DNA from: Methanarcanum sp963640855
Lineage (GTDB): Archaea; Thermoplasmatota; Thermoplasmata; Methanomassiliicoccales; Methanomethylophilaceae
Direction of reading: 5' to 3'
Assembly: GCA_963640855.1 (NCBI GenBank)
Contig: CAVIAJ010000009.1
Coordinates: forward strand, 1-54,249
Length of the DNA stretch: 54,249 nt
Part shown: positions 42,331 through 50,135 of the stretch, one piece after another
Layout: every line of letters begins with the position of its first letter
Numbering within the stretch: the stretch's first letter is position 1
Made by a program: the position numbers and the translations under genes
Notes under the pieces: generated by a model
What the model saw: the letters and a program-made list of their open reading frames with translations, nothing else
Told to the model about the DNA's origin: nothing
Database searches by the model: none

Positions 42331-42699
42331 TCAGACAAACGGAGCGTTGACCATAAGAATCCAGATGCCCAATCCGAGCAGGACGAACAGGATGTAGTTT
42401 CCTACCATAGTCTTCGACTCAAGATATTCCGATTTGAGTTTGAAGAATCCGAGGATCTTAGGCAGACAGAACATAGCAAGGAAAAGCAATGCCAATCCGA
42501 GGTACAATCCGAAACCGGAGAAAGCTTTCTGAACGCATGAACAGAGAATACCGAAAACAATCGAGAGAACGGCAACTGTCAGAAGAACCTTTGTACCGTA
42601 GATATCCTTCAGGATGAATTCTTTCTCATCGAACTCAGGAGGTATAAACTCATACTCCTCCTCGGCTTCTTTCTCGATGATACGCCTTTTTTTTGCCAT
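42331..42699 (-). CDS. Small membrane protein, unknown function
   Basis: The 122-residue protein begins MAKKRRIIEKEAEEEYEFIPPEFDEKEF, a charged cytoplasmic head of about 35 residues, then three hydrophobic segments at about 38-60, 64-84 and 98-117. TTTATAAA lies about 26 bp before ATG 42699 on the minus strand, so the transcript is likely leaderless. No family is recognised. Confidence 0.7.
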   Translation of the reverse strand: MAKKRRIIEKEAEEEYEFIPPEFDEKEFILKDIYGTKVLLTVAVLSIVFGILCSCVQKAFSGFGLYLGLALLFLAMFCLPKILGFFKLKSEYLESKTMVGNYILFVLLGLGIWILMVNAPFV

Positions 42700-42896
42700 C
42701 GAATCCCACATTAAGATTCTGTTTATAAATATTATTACAGAAAAAATCCGTATCGGGAACAGCATTGACACATTCCGATACGGTTATCGCATACGTAACA
42801 CGTCCGAAATCGCATATTTTTCCGTGAAAATAACAGCAGCAAATCCGGCCGAATAAGAATTATATCGGCCCTGTGCCATTATCTTACGGGGATGAG

Positions 42897-44239
42897 ATGG
42901 ACATAGAAAACCTTGATATGGAGTGGAAAGAATGTTGGGCAAACAGATATCTCAAAACTATTGCCGCATTCTACAATACCAAGGGCGGCCGCGTGATTAT
43001 CGGTCGCAGAGATAACGGCGAATATATCGGCGTTAAAGATATCAAAGGTACCATCAAGGTGATATCGGACTCCATTAAGAATGAATTCGATTTTATCACC
43101 GAAACCCGCGCTGAAAATATCGAAGGCAGGGACTGCATCATAATCGATGTTCCTCAGGGAGACAGTGCTGTTGATTACGACGGAAAATATTATTTCCGCG
43201 TCGGCAACACCACTCAGCAGTTGGAAGGAAATCCTCTCAAGAAAATCTTCCTGAAAGAGACGGGCCTTCAGTGGTTAGATCGGCCCTGTAATGTCGATCC
43301 CGAAGACATCTCCGAAGATGCATTCAGATTTTTTATAAAGAAAGGTAAAGAAGCCGGACGCATACCGGGCAGCGTTCCCGAAGATGACATGATGCCTGCC
43401 CTGAAGAGTATGGGTCTGTTGTGCGGAGACAGGCTGTCTTTCACGGCCGCTTTGCCTTTCTGTAAGAATCCCGATAAATACGAATACAATTCATACCTGA
43501 AAATCGGCCTTTTTGACAATAAAAATGCCTTATGAGGGACGATATGTTAGATCATGTCCCTCTTGTTATGCTGCCGGATGCGTGTATGCGTGTCCTCAAT
43601 GACAAGTACATTCAGCCGACATACAGGTATGACACAGGCACTGCGGCCAGAGGCATGAATTATCTGTATCCGATGGATGCAATCAGAGAACTTGTGGTCA
43701 ATGCTATAGTCCACAAAGACTACAGTATGCAACAGGAAATAGCCGTATACATCTATGAAGACAAACTTATGATTCATTCTCCGGGCATCCTTCCGGAAGG
43801 AATAACCGTGGAGAATCTCAAGGGCTACCACCCGTCGGTCAAACGTAACAAAAAATTGGCCGAGGCATTCTACACAATGAAATATATCGAAGGCTGGGGT
43901 CAGGGAATTGCAAAAGTTTTGTCCGCATGCAAAGAAAACGGCAATCCCGAGCCGGAGTTCATATGCACGTCAAATTATCTCCTGGTCACGCTCCGCCCCA
44001 AGAAAGAACTTCCGCTCAAAACTGACAATGTTGATTATGTTCTTGATGAGAATGATTTGGCAATAATCGATATCATAACTGCCGAACCTTACGTCACCGT
44101 CAGTGAAATCTCGCTGATGTTGAATCTTTCAATCAAGATTGTGAGAAATCATATTGACAGACTGCGTAAAAACAACATTGTATCAAGAGAAGGCAGTAAA
44201 AGAACGGGCAAATGGGTTGTACGCAATCTGCAACCTTAA
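42897..44239 (+). pseudogene. Schlafen/AlbA_2 ATPase-like protein, split by a frameshift
   Basis: The first frame (from ATG 42897) has the AlbA_2 domain: WKECWANRYLKTIAAFYNTKGGRVIIGRRDNGEYIG, with FNVPQGDSAVDYDGKYYFRVGNTT-type signals. It stops at 43535. The second frame (from 43532) carries the middle and C-terminal parts: YLYPMDAIRELVVNAIVHKDYSM, YIEGWGQGIAKV, and a winged helix (VTVSEISLMLNLSIKIVRNHIDRLRKNN). The two frames overlap by 4 bases (ATGA), so either translation is coupled across two genes or one base has been lost at about 43510-43540. Family members are single proteins, which favours a break. It is a paralog of the truncated gene at 41465-42211, whose missing part is present here. 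Confidence 0.75.
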
Positions 44240-44292
44240 GAAATATCCAGACATCAAACGCCTTTGTTTATCAAAACATTGCATAGACCCGC

Positions 44293-44350
44293 ATATAAAC
44301 TTATTTTTTATTTGCCCTTTATTTGCCCCTCGATAGGGCAAATAAAAATT
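44293..44350. repeat. Palindromic 58-bp repeat, copy 1
   Basis: The copy starts ATATAAAC and contains TTTATTTGCCC (44319-44329) and GGGCAAATAAA (44336-44346), an 11-bp inverted repeat, preceded by another ATTTGCCC unit (44310-44317). It has no gene. Copy 2 lies 107 bp on. Confidence 0.75.
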
Positions 44351-44399
44351 AAATTAGTCTGGCTATGTCAATCTGATAATAATTTTTCACGATTCGATT

Positions 44400-44457
44400 A
44401 TATAAACCTGTTTTTTATTTGTCCTTTATTTGTCCCTAGACGGGCAAATAGAACATT
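44400..44457. repeat. Palindromic 58-bp repeat, copy 2
   Basis: This copy is aligned to the first over its whole length: ATATAAACCTGTTTTTTATTT, then a second ATTTGTCC unit and CGGGCAAATA. About four fifths of positions agree. Both copies carry a TATA-like start and an inverted ATTTGCCC/GGGCAAAT pair, so they look like duplicated operator/promoter blocks. The surrounding 44240-44582 stretch has no gene. Confidence 0.75.
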
Positions 44458-44582
44458 CGGCGCAAATTGTCAGACTGTACTTATCATCGATACGGATGAA
44501 AACAGACAATCATCTTAATATTGTGAAGAAAACAGATGCACTGAAATAAAGAACACAAAAACCTCATTTTCGAACTGAAATC

Positions 44583-44599
44583 ATCAATCGGCGACCCCT
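44583..44599 (+). promoter_or_regulatory. 17-bp element ATCAATCGGCGACCCCT, copy 2, upstream of radA
   Basis: Identical to 17402-17418. It ends 8 bp before the TATA box TTTAAATA (44608-44615) of radA, the same distance as at the methyltransferase gene. Confidence 0.7.
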
Positions 44600-44607
44600 C
44601 GATATTG

Positions 44608-44615
44608 TTTAAATA
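44608..44615 (+). promoter_or_regulatory. TATA box of radA
   Basis: TTTAAATA would start transcription near 44637, leaving just enough leader for the GGTGA ribosome site at 44638-44642. Confidence 0.65.
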
Positions 44616-44648
44616 CCAATTGAATGTCATAAGTTCCGGTGATTAACA

Positions 44649-45590
44649 ATGGCCACTAAGACCCTTGAAGACATACCAGGAGTAGGACCAGCCATAGCAG
44701 AAAAACTCCAAGAAGCGGGTTACTCGGACATCATGGCCATTGCCGTAGCATCGCCGGCAGATCTCTCGGAAAAATGTGAGATCGGCGAGAAAAAGGCAAT
44801 GGACATCATCGAAGGAGCGAAGTTATGCGCTGATATCGGCGGATTCGAGACCGGAGAGGACATTCTCGAAAGACGCAAGCAGATAACCAAACTGACGACA
44901 GGTTCCAAAGCATTGGACGAACTCATCGGCGGAGGCGTAGAGAGCCAGTCGATAATGGAGTTCTTCGGAGAGTTCGGAAGCAGCAAAACACAGATCTGTT
45001 TCCAGCTCGCAGTGAACGCAACTCTCCCCGAAGAGATGGGCGGATTGGATTCCGATGTCGTGATAATCGATTCCGAGAACACGTTCAGGCCCGAGAGGAT
45101 CATTCAGATGGCAACATACTTGGGTGTCGACCCCCAGGAGACACTCAGGAGAATCCATGTGGCCAGGGCATTCAACTCACAGCACCAGGTTCTTCTCGTG
45201 GAGAAGGCACTTCAGCTCGCAGAGGAAAAGAAGATCAGACTCATGATCGTCGATTCCCTTACATCGCACTTCAGGGCCGAATACGTCGGAAGAGGCGCAT
45301 TGGCGGAAAGGCAGCAGGTGCTGAACAGACACATGCACGACCTGCTCAACTTCGCAACACTCAACAACGCTGCAATTGTCGTCACAAACCAGGTCGCCGC
45401 AAAGCCCGATGCATTCTTCGGAGATCCCACAAGGCCCATCGGAGGACACATCGTCGGACACACCGCGACATTCCGTGTCTACCTCCGCAAAGGAAAGGCG
45501 GGAAAGAGAGTTGCAAGACTCATCGACTCACCCAACCTTCCGGAAGGAGAGGCAGTGTTCATGGTCACCGAAGATGGTATTAAAGACTAA
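44649..45590 (+). CDS. radA: DNA recombinase RadA
   Basis: The 313-residue protein has the archaeal RadA layout: a helix-hairpin-helix N domain (DIPGVGPAIAEKLQEAGYSDI), the polymerisation linker, and the RecA core with Walker A at 107-114, Walker B VVIIDSENTFR and LMIVDSLTSHFRAEY, and the DNA-binding loops (RGALAERQQVLNRHMHDLL, TNQVAAKPDAFFGDP). It forms filaments on single-stranded DNA for recombination repair. Walker A reads GEFGSSKTQ where archaeal RadA has GEFGSGKTQ: the sixth position Gly is Ser. It heads a likely operon with the next genes (6-bp gap to the methyltransferase). Confidence 0.95.
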   Translation: MATKTLEDIPGVGPAIAEKLQEAGYSDIMAIAVASPADLSEKCEIGEKKAMDIIEGAKLCADIGGFETGEDILERRKQITKLTTGSKALDELIGGGVESQSIMEFFGEFGSSKTQICFQLAVNATLPEEMGGLDSDVVIIDSENTFRPERIIQMATYLGVDPQETLRRIHVARAFNSQHQVLLVEKALQLAEEKKIRLMIVDSLTSHFRAEYVGRGALAERQQVLNRHMHDLLNFATLNNAAIVVTNQVAAKPDAFFGDPTRPIGGHIVGHTATFRVYLRKGKAGKRVARLIDSPNLPEGEAVFMVTEDGIKD

Positions 45591-45596
45591 GAAAGG

Positions 45597-46604
45597 ATGA
45601 GAGAGAGCGTGAAGCTCCCTTATCTTTTCGAACTGTCAGGCGAACACAAGTCGATGTGCACAGCCGAGGCCCTCAAATGTGTCGAGACGGAAGCGCCCGA
45701 TCACACAATTGACACACAGGGCCCCGGCTATGTCATCGCAACATTTGAAGAGAATTGTCTGCAGCCTATCGCAGACCGTATTTCCCTGACGCACAGAATG
45801 GGACGTCATTTAGGTTCTTTTGATATTGACGATCTGTCGAGATTCGACAATCTCAGCATACCTGAAGGCTCATTCGCCGTCAGAGGTAAAAGATTCGAAG
45901 GGATGATGAAAGACATCGATTCACAGGATGTCATCAGAAAACTCGGAAAGGCACTTTCCAAAAACAATGACGTAAAACTCAAGAATCCCGACCAGGAAGT
46001 CTTCATTCTGATGAGCGACCGCATTCACGTTTATATTTCCGAAAAAGTGATAGACAGAAATATTCTCGAAACACGTAAAGTCGGAGAAAGACCGTTCTTC
46101 TCACCGATATCCTTACACCCGAGATACGCAAGGGCACTGATCAACCTCACAGGCGTGAAAAGAGGCGGCACAGTACTCGATCCTTTCTGCGGAACGGGAG
46201 GGATCGTAATCGAAGCCGCTTTCATGGGAATGAAAGCAATCGCATCCGATTTCGATCCCGAAATGATCGCTGGTACTCAGGAAAACATGGATTTCTACGG
46301 CCTGGAACTTTACGATCAGGAAGTTCTCGATATTTCCGACATACATGACAGGTTCGGAGAAGTTGACGCAATTGCATGCGATCCTCCCTACGGAAGGTCT
46401 ACCTGTACCGGCGGAGAAGATATCGAAAGCATATATGCCAGAGGCATGAAAGCCATCGCGGAAACACTCAGACCCAGAGCGGCCGCAGGCGTAGTCCTTC
46501 CGCATCCGATTCAGAGCGATACGTTGGAACTTGAGAATATGTTCGTGCAGAGAGTACACGGTTCGCTCTCCAGACACTATCACACATTCAGGAAACAATT
46601 ATAA
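45597..46604 (+). CDS. tRNA (guanine-10-N2)-methyltransferase (Trm-G10 type)
   Basis: The 335-residue protein pairs an N-terminal THUMP-type region with a Rossmann methyltransferase. S-adenosylmethionine motif I is GTVLDPFCGTGGIVIEAAFMG, and the catalytic block is DAIACDPPYGRS (D-P-P-Y). This is the archaeal Trm-G10/Trm11 enzyme that methylates guanine 10 in many tRNAs. It starts 6 bp after the radA stop and is 22 bp before the prenyltransferase. Confidence 0.92.
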   Translation: MRESVKLPYLFELSGEHKSMCTAEALKCVETEAPDHTIDTQGPGYVIATFEENCLQPIADRISLTHRMGRHLGSFDIDDLSRFDNLSIPEGSFAVRGKRFEGMMKDIDSQDVIRKLGKALSKNNDVKLKNPDQEVFILMSDRIHVYISEKVIDRNILETRKVGERPFFSPISLHPRYARALINLTGVKRGGTVLDPFCGTGGIVIEAAFMGMKAIASDFDPEMIAGTQENMDFYGLELYDQEVLDISDIHDRFGEVDAIACDPPYGRSTCTGGEDIESIYARGMKAIAETLRPRAAAGVVLPHPIQSDTLELENMFVQRVHGSLSRHYHTFRKQL

Positions 46605-46626
46605 CAGCAGATAATATCGGACAACC

Positions 46627-47439
46627 ATGAAGGAGTATCTCGATCTGTTCAGACTCGGGAACGGCATCATCGGCATCATCGGTATCGCCGCCTCTGCATT
46701 CGTCGCATCCGGAACAGGAATTGTAGACCACTGGGTCAATGTATTGCTGTCGTGTGTGATTGTAATCATCTTTATCGCAGGCGGAAACTCCATCAACGAC
46801 TATATCGACAGAGAAACCGACAAAGTCTCACATCCCGACAGACCGATTCCCTCCGGAAGGCTCAGCCCTGGGAAGGCGTTGTATGCGGGAATATCCGCAA
46901 TGGTTATCGCCTGTATTCTGTCGGTTTTCCTCAGAGATCCGGTTTCGATTGCAATCGTGATAATCGCCGCTGTCCTGATGATTTCCTATGAAATGGTTCT
47001 CAAACAGAGAGGGTTGATAGGAAACATTACAATCGCAGTCCTTACGGGAATGATTTTCCTTCTCGGAGGAAGTATCTGCGGCAACATCGACAGATGTGTG
47101 GAACTTGCCGTAATGGCGGGATGCGTCAACATCGGAAGAGAAATCGTCAAAGATATCGAAGATATGGGCGGCGATAAAGACAGAAAGACACTCCCTATGT
47201 CTGTCGGACGTAAAAATGCGGGAATAATCGCCGCAGCATTCTTCATAATCGGCCCCTGTCTGAGCATATTACCCATCATGGAAGGTCACTTCAGCAACCT
47301 TTATTACGCGGTATTGCTCGCGGATGCAATGTTTATATACGCCGCGTTCATCCTTTTCAACGACCCACATAAGTCACAGAAACTTGCAAAAATCGCAATG
47401 TTGGTGGCATTGGTCGCATTCATACTCGGAGCGATTTGA
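46627..47439 (+). CDS. UbiA-family prenyltransferase (digeranylgeranylglyceryl phosphate synthase type)
   Basis: The 270-residue protein has about eight membrane spans and the two aspartate-rich motifs of the UbiA family: NDYIDRETD (57-65) and DIEDMGGDKD later. The upstream and downstream context (GGGP synthase directly after it) says that it adds the second geranylgeranyl chain in archaeal membrane lipid synthesis. Its TGA overlaps the ATG of the next gene by one base, which couples the two. Length and motifs match the archaeal enzymes. Confidence 0.92.
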   Translation: MKEYLDLFRLGNGIIGIIGIAASAFVASGTGIVDHWVNVLLSCVIVIIFIAGGNSINDYIDRETDKVSHPDRPIPSGRLSPGKALYAGISAMVIACILSVFLRDPVSIAIVIIAAVLMISYEMVLKQRGLIGNITIAVLTGMIFLLGGSICGNIDRCVELAVMAGCVNIGREIVKDIEDMGGDKDRKTLPMSVGRKNAGIIAAAFFIIGPCLSILPIMEGHFSNLYYAVLLADAMFIYAAFILFNDPHKSQKLAKIAMLVALVAFILGAI

Positions 47440-48176
47440 TGACGGTCAAGGACTTCATACTGGAAGGCGTAAAGAAAGGGACAATGCACATGACCCTTCT
47501 CGACCCCGATAAACAGACACCCGCAGAGGCTGCCACCATCGCGATGCACTGCAAAAACGCAGGCACGGATGCAATTATGATCGGCGGTTCCACGGGAATC
47601 ACAACCGAGAATGTAGATGCCACCGCAGTCGCAATCAAAGAGGCGACGGGACTTCCCATCATTTATTTCCCCGCGGGTCCGCATGCACTTTCGACAAAAT
47701 GCGATGCAATATACTTCATGAGTATGATTAACTCGACCGATGTCAAATGGGTGATGGGTGCTCAGACATACGCTTCTAGAATCATCAAAAAGATCGGTAT
47801 CGAATCAATCTCTATGGGATACATCATCATCGAACCCGGAATGAAGGTCGGTGAGGTCGGCAAAGCGAAACTCATCAAGAGAGACGACATCGACGGAGCA
47901 ATCGGTGCGGCATTGGGCGCACAGATGCTCGGAATGAGTCTTGTCTACCTTGAAGCGGGAAGCGGTGCCGATGTGCCCGTAAGTCCTGAGATGATTACCG
48001 CCGTGAAAAACGAACTCGAAGTACCGCTTATCATCGGAGGAGGAATCAACACTCCCGAGAAAGCATCTGCTGCAAGGGAAGCAGGTGCCGACATCATCGT
48101 TACCGGCACCTTCATCGAGAACTGTCACGACGACAACATTCTGAAGAGTGTCATCGCAGCTGCGAAAGGCATCTGA
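47439..48176 (+). CDS. Geranylgeranylglyceryl phosphate synthase
   Basis: The 245-residue protein is a TIM-barrel GGGP synthase: HMTLLDPDKQTP at the start, DAIMIGGSTGIT, LPIIYFPAGPHALSTKCDAIYFMSMINS, EAGSGADVPVS, and VPLIIGGGINTPEKASAAREAGADIIVTG. It joins sn-glycerol 1-phosphate to geranylgeranyl diphosphate, the first committed step of archaeal ether lipids. Its product is the substrate of the prenyltransferase encoded just before it. Confidence 0.95.
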   Translation: MTVKDFILEGVKKGTMHMTLLDPDKQTPAEAATIAMHCKNAGTDAIMIGGSTGITTENVDATAVAIKEATGLPIIYFPAGPHALSTKCDAIYFMSMINSTDVKWVMGAQTYASRIIKKIGIESISMGYIIIEPGMKVGEVGKAKLIKRDDIDGAIGAALGAQMLGMSLVYLEAGSGADVPVSPEMITAVKNELEVPLIIGGGINTPEKASAAREAGADIIVTGTFIENCHDDNILKSVIAAAKGI

Positions 48177-48177
48177 A

Positions 48178-49629
48178 TCAGTCGTAGTTTTCTCTGCGGT
48201 CGATTATCTTCTTCGCCTTTACGGCATACTGCATTGTGCCTACGTCAACGAAGTTGACTTTCGGTGCCACTACGAGATCCTCTTCGATTCCTTCGGAAAT
48301 TTCCATAATTTCGCTTACGGCTTTGATTATTTTTTCAGACAGTTCATCCGAAGGCGAAGCAGTCTCGATATCTAACGTAAGTAAATCTCTGAATCCTTCT
48401 TTGGTTATCGTGACCTGATAATCAACCACTGATTTGTCGATAAATACGGCTTCGTCGAACAGTACGGGATAGATTTTGTGACCCATACCTATCTTGAACT
48501 GGAGGTCCATCCTTCCCGAAGGTTTCATCAGTTTTCTGTTGAAGTGCGTTCCGCATCCGCAGGGAGGGGCGATCATTGCGGCAATATCGTGTGTACGGTA
48601 TCTTATCAGTACAGTACCTTCGGCATTAAGCGATGTTACGACCAATTCGCCTTTTACACCGTCGGGCACATGTTTCAGTGTCTCCGGATCTATCACTTCG
48701 AAGAGAAGATTCGCTTCGTCCGTGTGCAATCCGTTCTGTTCGTCGCATTCGACGGCACAGGCCAATCCGAATTCAGTCATTCCCCACACGTCGAGTACTT
48801 TGCATCCCCATGCGTCTTCGAGAATTTTCCTCATGCTCTCCGAAAGAGGTTCGGAAGTGGAGATGATTTTCTTAATACCCAGTGACTTCAGATCATATCC
48901 TTCGCCCATCAGCGTTGTGACACGGTAAATGAACGACGGCAGTCCAATGATGAATGTGGAATTTGATTCTTTGATTGTTTCATACTGTTTCTTAACATCC
49001 GCATCCGAACACACGGATGAACCGTAACCGAGAATTTTACAGGCACCCACCATGATCAGGCTCGGATCCCATGCCGCGACAAGAGGGAACATTACGTGGA
49101 GAGAATCTCCCTGTTTCATTCCCACATTCCTCAGTGCGGATGCGACAATATCGATTTTGGAAACGAGATCGTTTGTTGTATAACCGATGAACTTTCTGTG
49201 TCCCGTGGTTCCGGTTGTTGTGAACTCCGTAGCCATCTTCGTTCTTGAGACGGTATAGAAATACATCGAACTCTCCGCAAGGTCCGCGGGCTCCGTAAAG
49301 GGCACTTTTTCCAGATCGTCCCAGGTGTTGATATCTTCGGGTCTGACACCTGCGCCTTTGAACCTGTTCCTGTAGTACGGCGAATTTGCTTCGACGTACT
49401 TCATCTGTTCTCTGAAACGGAATAACTGATACTCATTGAAGTCGTCTCTTGTGACCTCATCCAGCGATTTTTTCCCTATACGTTCGCGGAGTTCCTTACT
49501 CTTTTTGAATGCCATACGTGCCTTGACAGCCATCCATTCTTCGAGAGGATTCTCACAGCCATCGGGGATCATATTCGACAGCAGTCTGCGTCTGACTATG
49601 AATATCTTCATCGCTTCCCATGCGCCCAT
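48178..49629 (-). CDS. Phenylacetate-CoA ligase / coenzyme F390 synthetase-like protein
   Basis: The 483-residue protein is an acyl-adenylate enzyme. The P-loop is TTTGTTGHRKFIGYT, then DVWGMTEFGLACAVEC and YRTHDIAAM supply the adenylation core, and the C-terminal domain has GMGHKIYPVLFDEAVF. It matches the PaaK/F390 synthetase group of methanogens, which either adenylates coenzyme F420 to F390 or activates aryl/acyl acids. A six-residue shorter start at 49611 is possible. It ends 2 bp past the convergent GGGP synthase stop. The substrate is not fixed by sequence. Confidence 0.82.
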   Translation of the reverse strand: MGAWEAMKIFIVRRRLLSNMIPDGCENPLEEWMAVKARMAFKKSKELRERIGKKSLDEVTRDDFNEYQLFRFREQMKYVEANSPYYRNRFKGAGVRPEDINTWDDLEKVPFTEPADLAESSMYFYTVSRTKMATEFTTTGTTGHRKFIGYTTNDLVSKIDIVASALRNVGMKQGDSLHVMFPLVAAWDPSLIMVGACKILGYGSSVCSDADVKKQYETIKESNSTFIIGLPSFIYRVTTLMGEGYDLKSLGIKKIISTSEPLSESMRKILEDAWGCKVLDVWGMTEFGLACAVECDEQNGLHTDEANLLFEVIDPETLKHVPDGVKGELVVTSLNAEGTVLIRYRTHDIAAMIAPPCGCGTHFNRKLMKPSGRMDLQFKIGMGHKIYPVLFDEAVFIDKSVVDYQVTITKEGFRDLLTLDIETASPSDELSEKIIKAVSEIMEISEGIEEDLVVAPKVNFVDVGTMQYAVKAKKIIDRRENYD

Positions 49630-49784
49630 GTGCCTGAGATTACTGTCACTGCATAAATAAGATTCTCAGAGCCAGTGTGTCAAAAACGATATTGTTTCAA
49701 AGTACTGACACGACATATCTGCGGACTCTTCCCGTTCAACGTAAATACTGCCTCATCTATAAGGTGTGTCAGGAGGATTAGATT

Positions 49785-50087
49785 ATGACCTTGACACCAG
49801 AGATGGCAAGAGCGGGTGTTACACCACAGTTGCTTTCTTCGACACATAGGTTCACATGTCCCAACTGCGGAAAAGAGTTCAGTCTTTTCCAATCAAGGGC
49901 CATTGCCTGCAGAGCTTGTCCCCAGTCGAACAAGAACTGCAAATTTGTAAGGTGCATCCATTGCGATAAGGAATTCCCGATCAACGGATTCATCGTCAAC
50001 ACGAAAGAGAAGGAGAAATTCCTGTCGAACTACATGAGAGGAGTCGTCGGGAACTACCACAACTCTTTCGGTTATTACAGAAGATGA
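49785..50087 (+). CDS. Small zinc-finger protein, unknown function
   Basis: The 100-residue protein begins MTLTPEMARAGVTPQLLSS and has FTCPNCGKEF (C-x-x-C), CRACPQ, and VRCIHCDKEFPI (C-x-x-C), so two zinc sites are likely. The rest is basic and aromatic (GGYHNSFGYYRR-type end). It has a TATA-like element about 40 bp upstream in AT-rich sequence. It is convergent with the radical SAM gene behind a strong hairpin. The function is unknown. Confidence 0.7.
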   Translation: MTLTPEMARAGVTPQLLSSTHRFTCPNCGKEFSLFQSRAIACRACPQSNKNCKFVRCIHCDKEFPINGFIVNTKEKEKFLSNYMRGVVGNYHNSFGYYRR

Positions 50088-50096
50088 TGTGATTTT

Positions 50097-50129
50097 TCAT
50101 GACAGCTGTTTATTGAACAGCTGTCATGA
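50097..50129. terminator. Perfect 14-bp hairpin between convergent genes
   Basis: TCATGACAGCTGTT (50097-50110) and AACAGCTGTCATGA (50116-50129) form a perfect stem around TATTG. It separates the zinc-finger gene (plus) from the radical SAM gene (minus) and would serve both. Confidence 0.75.
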
Positions 50130-50135
50130 TTTACA

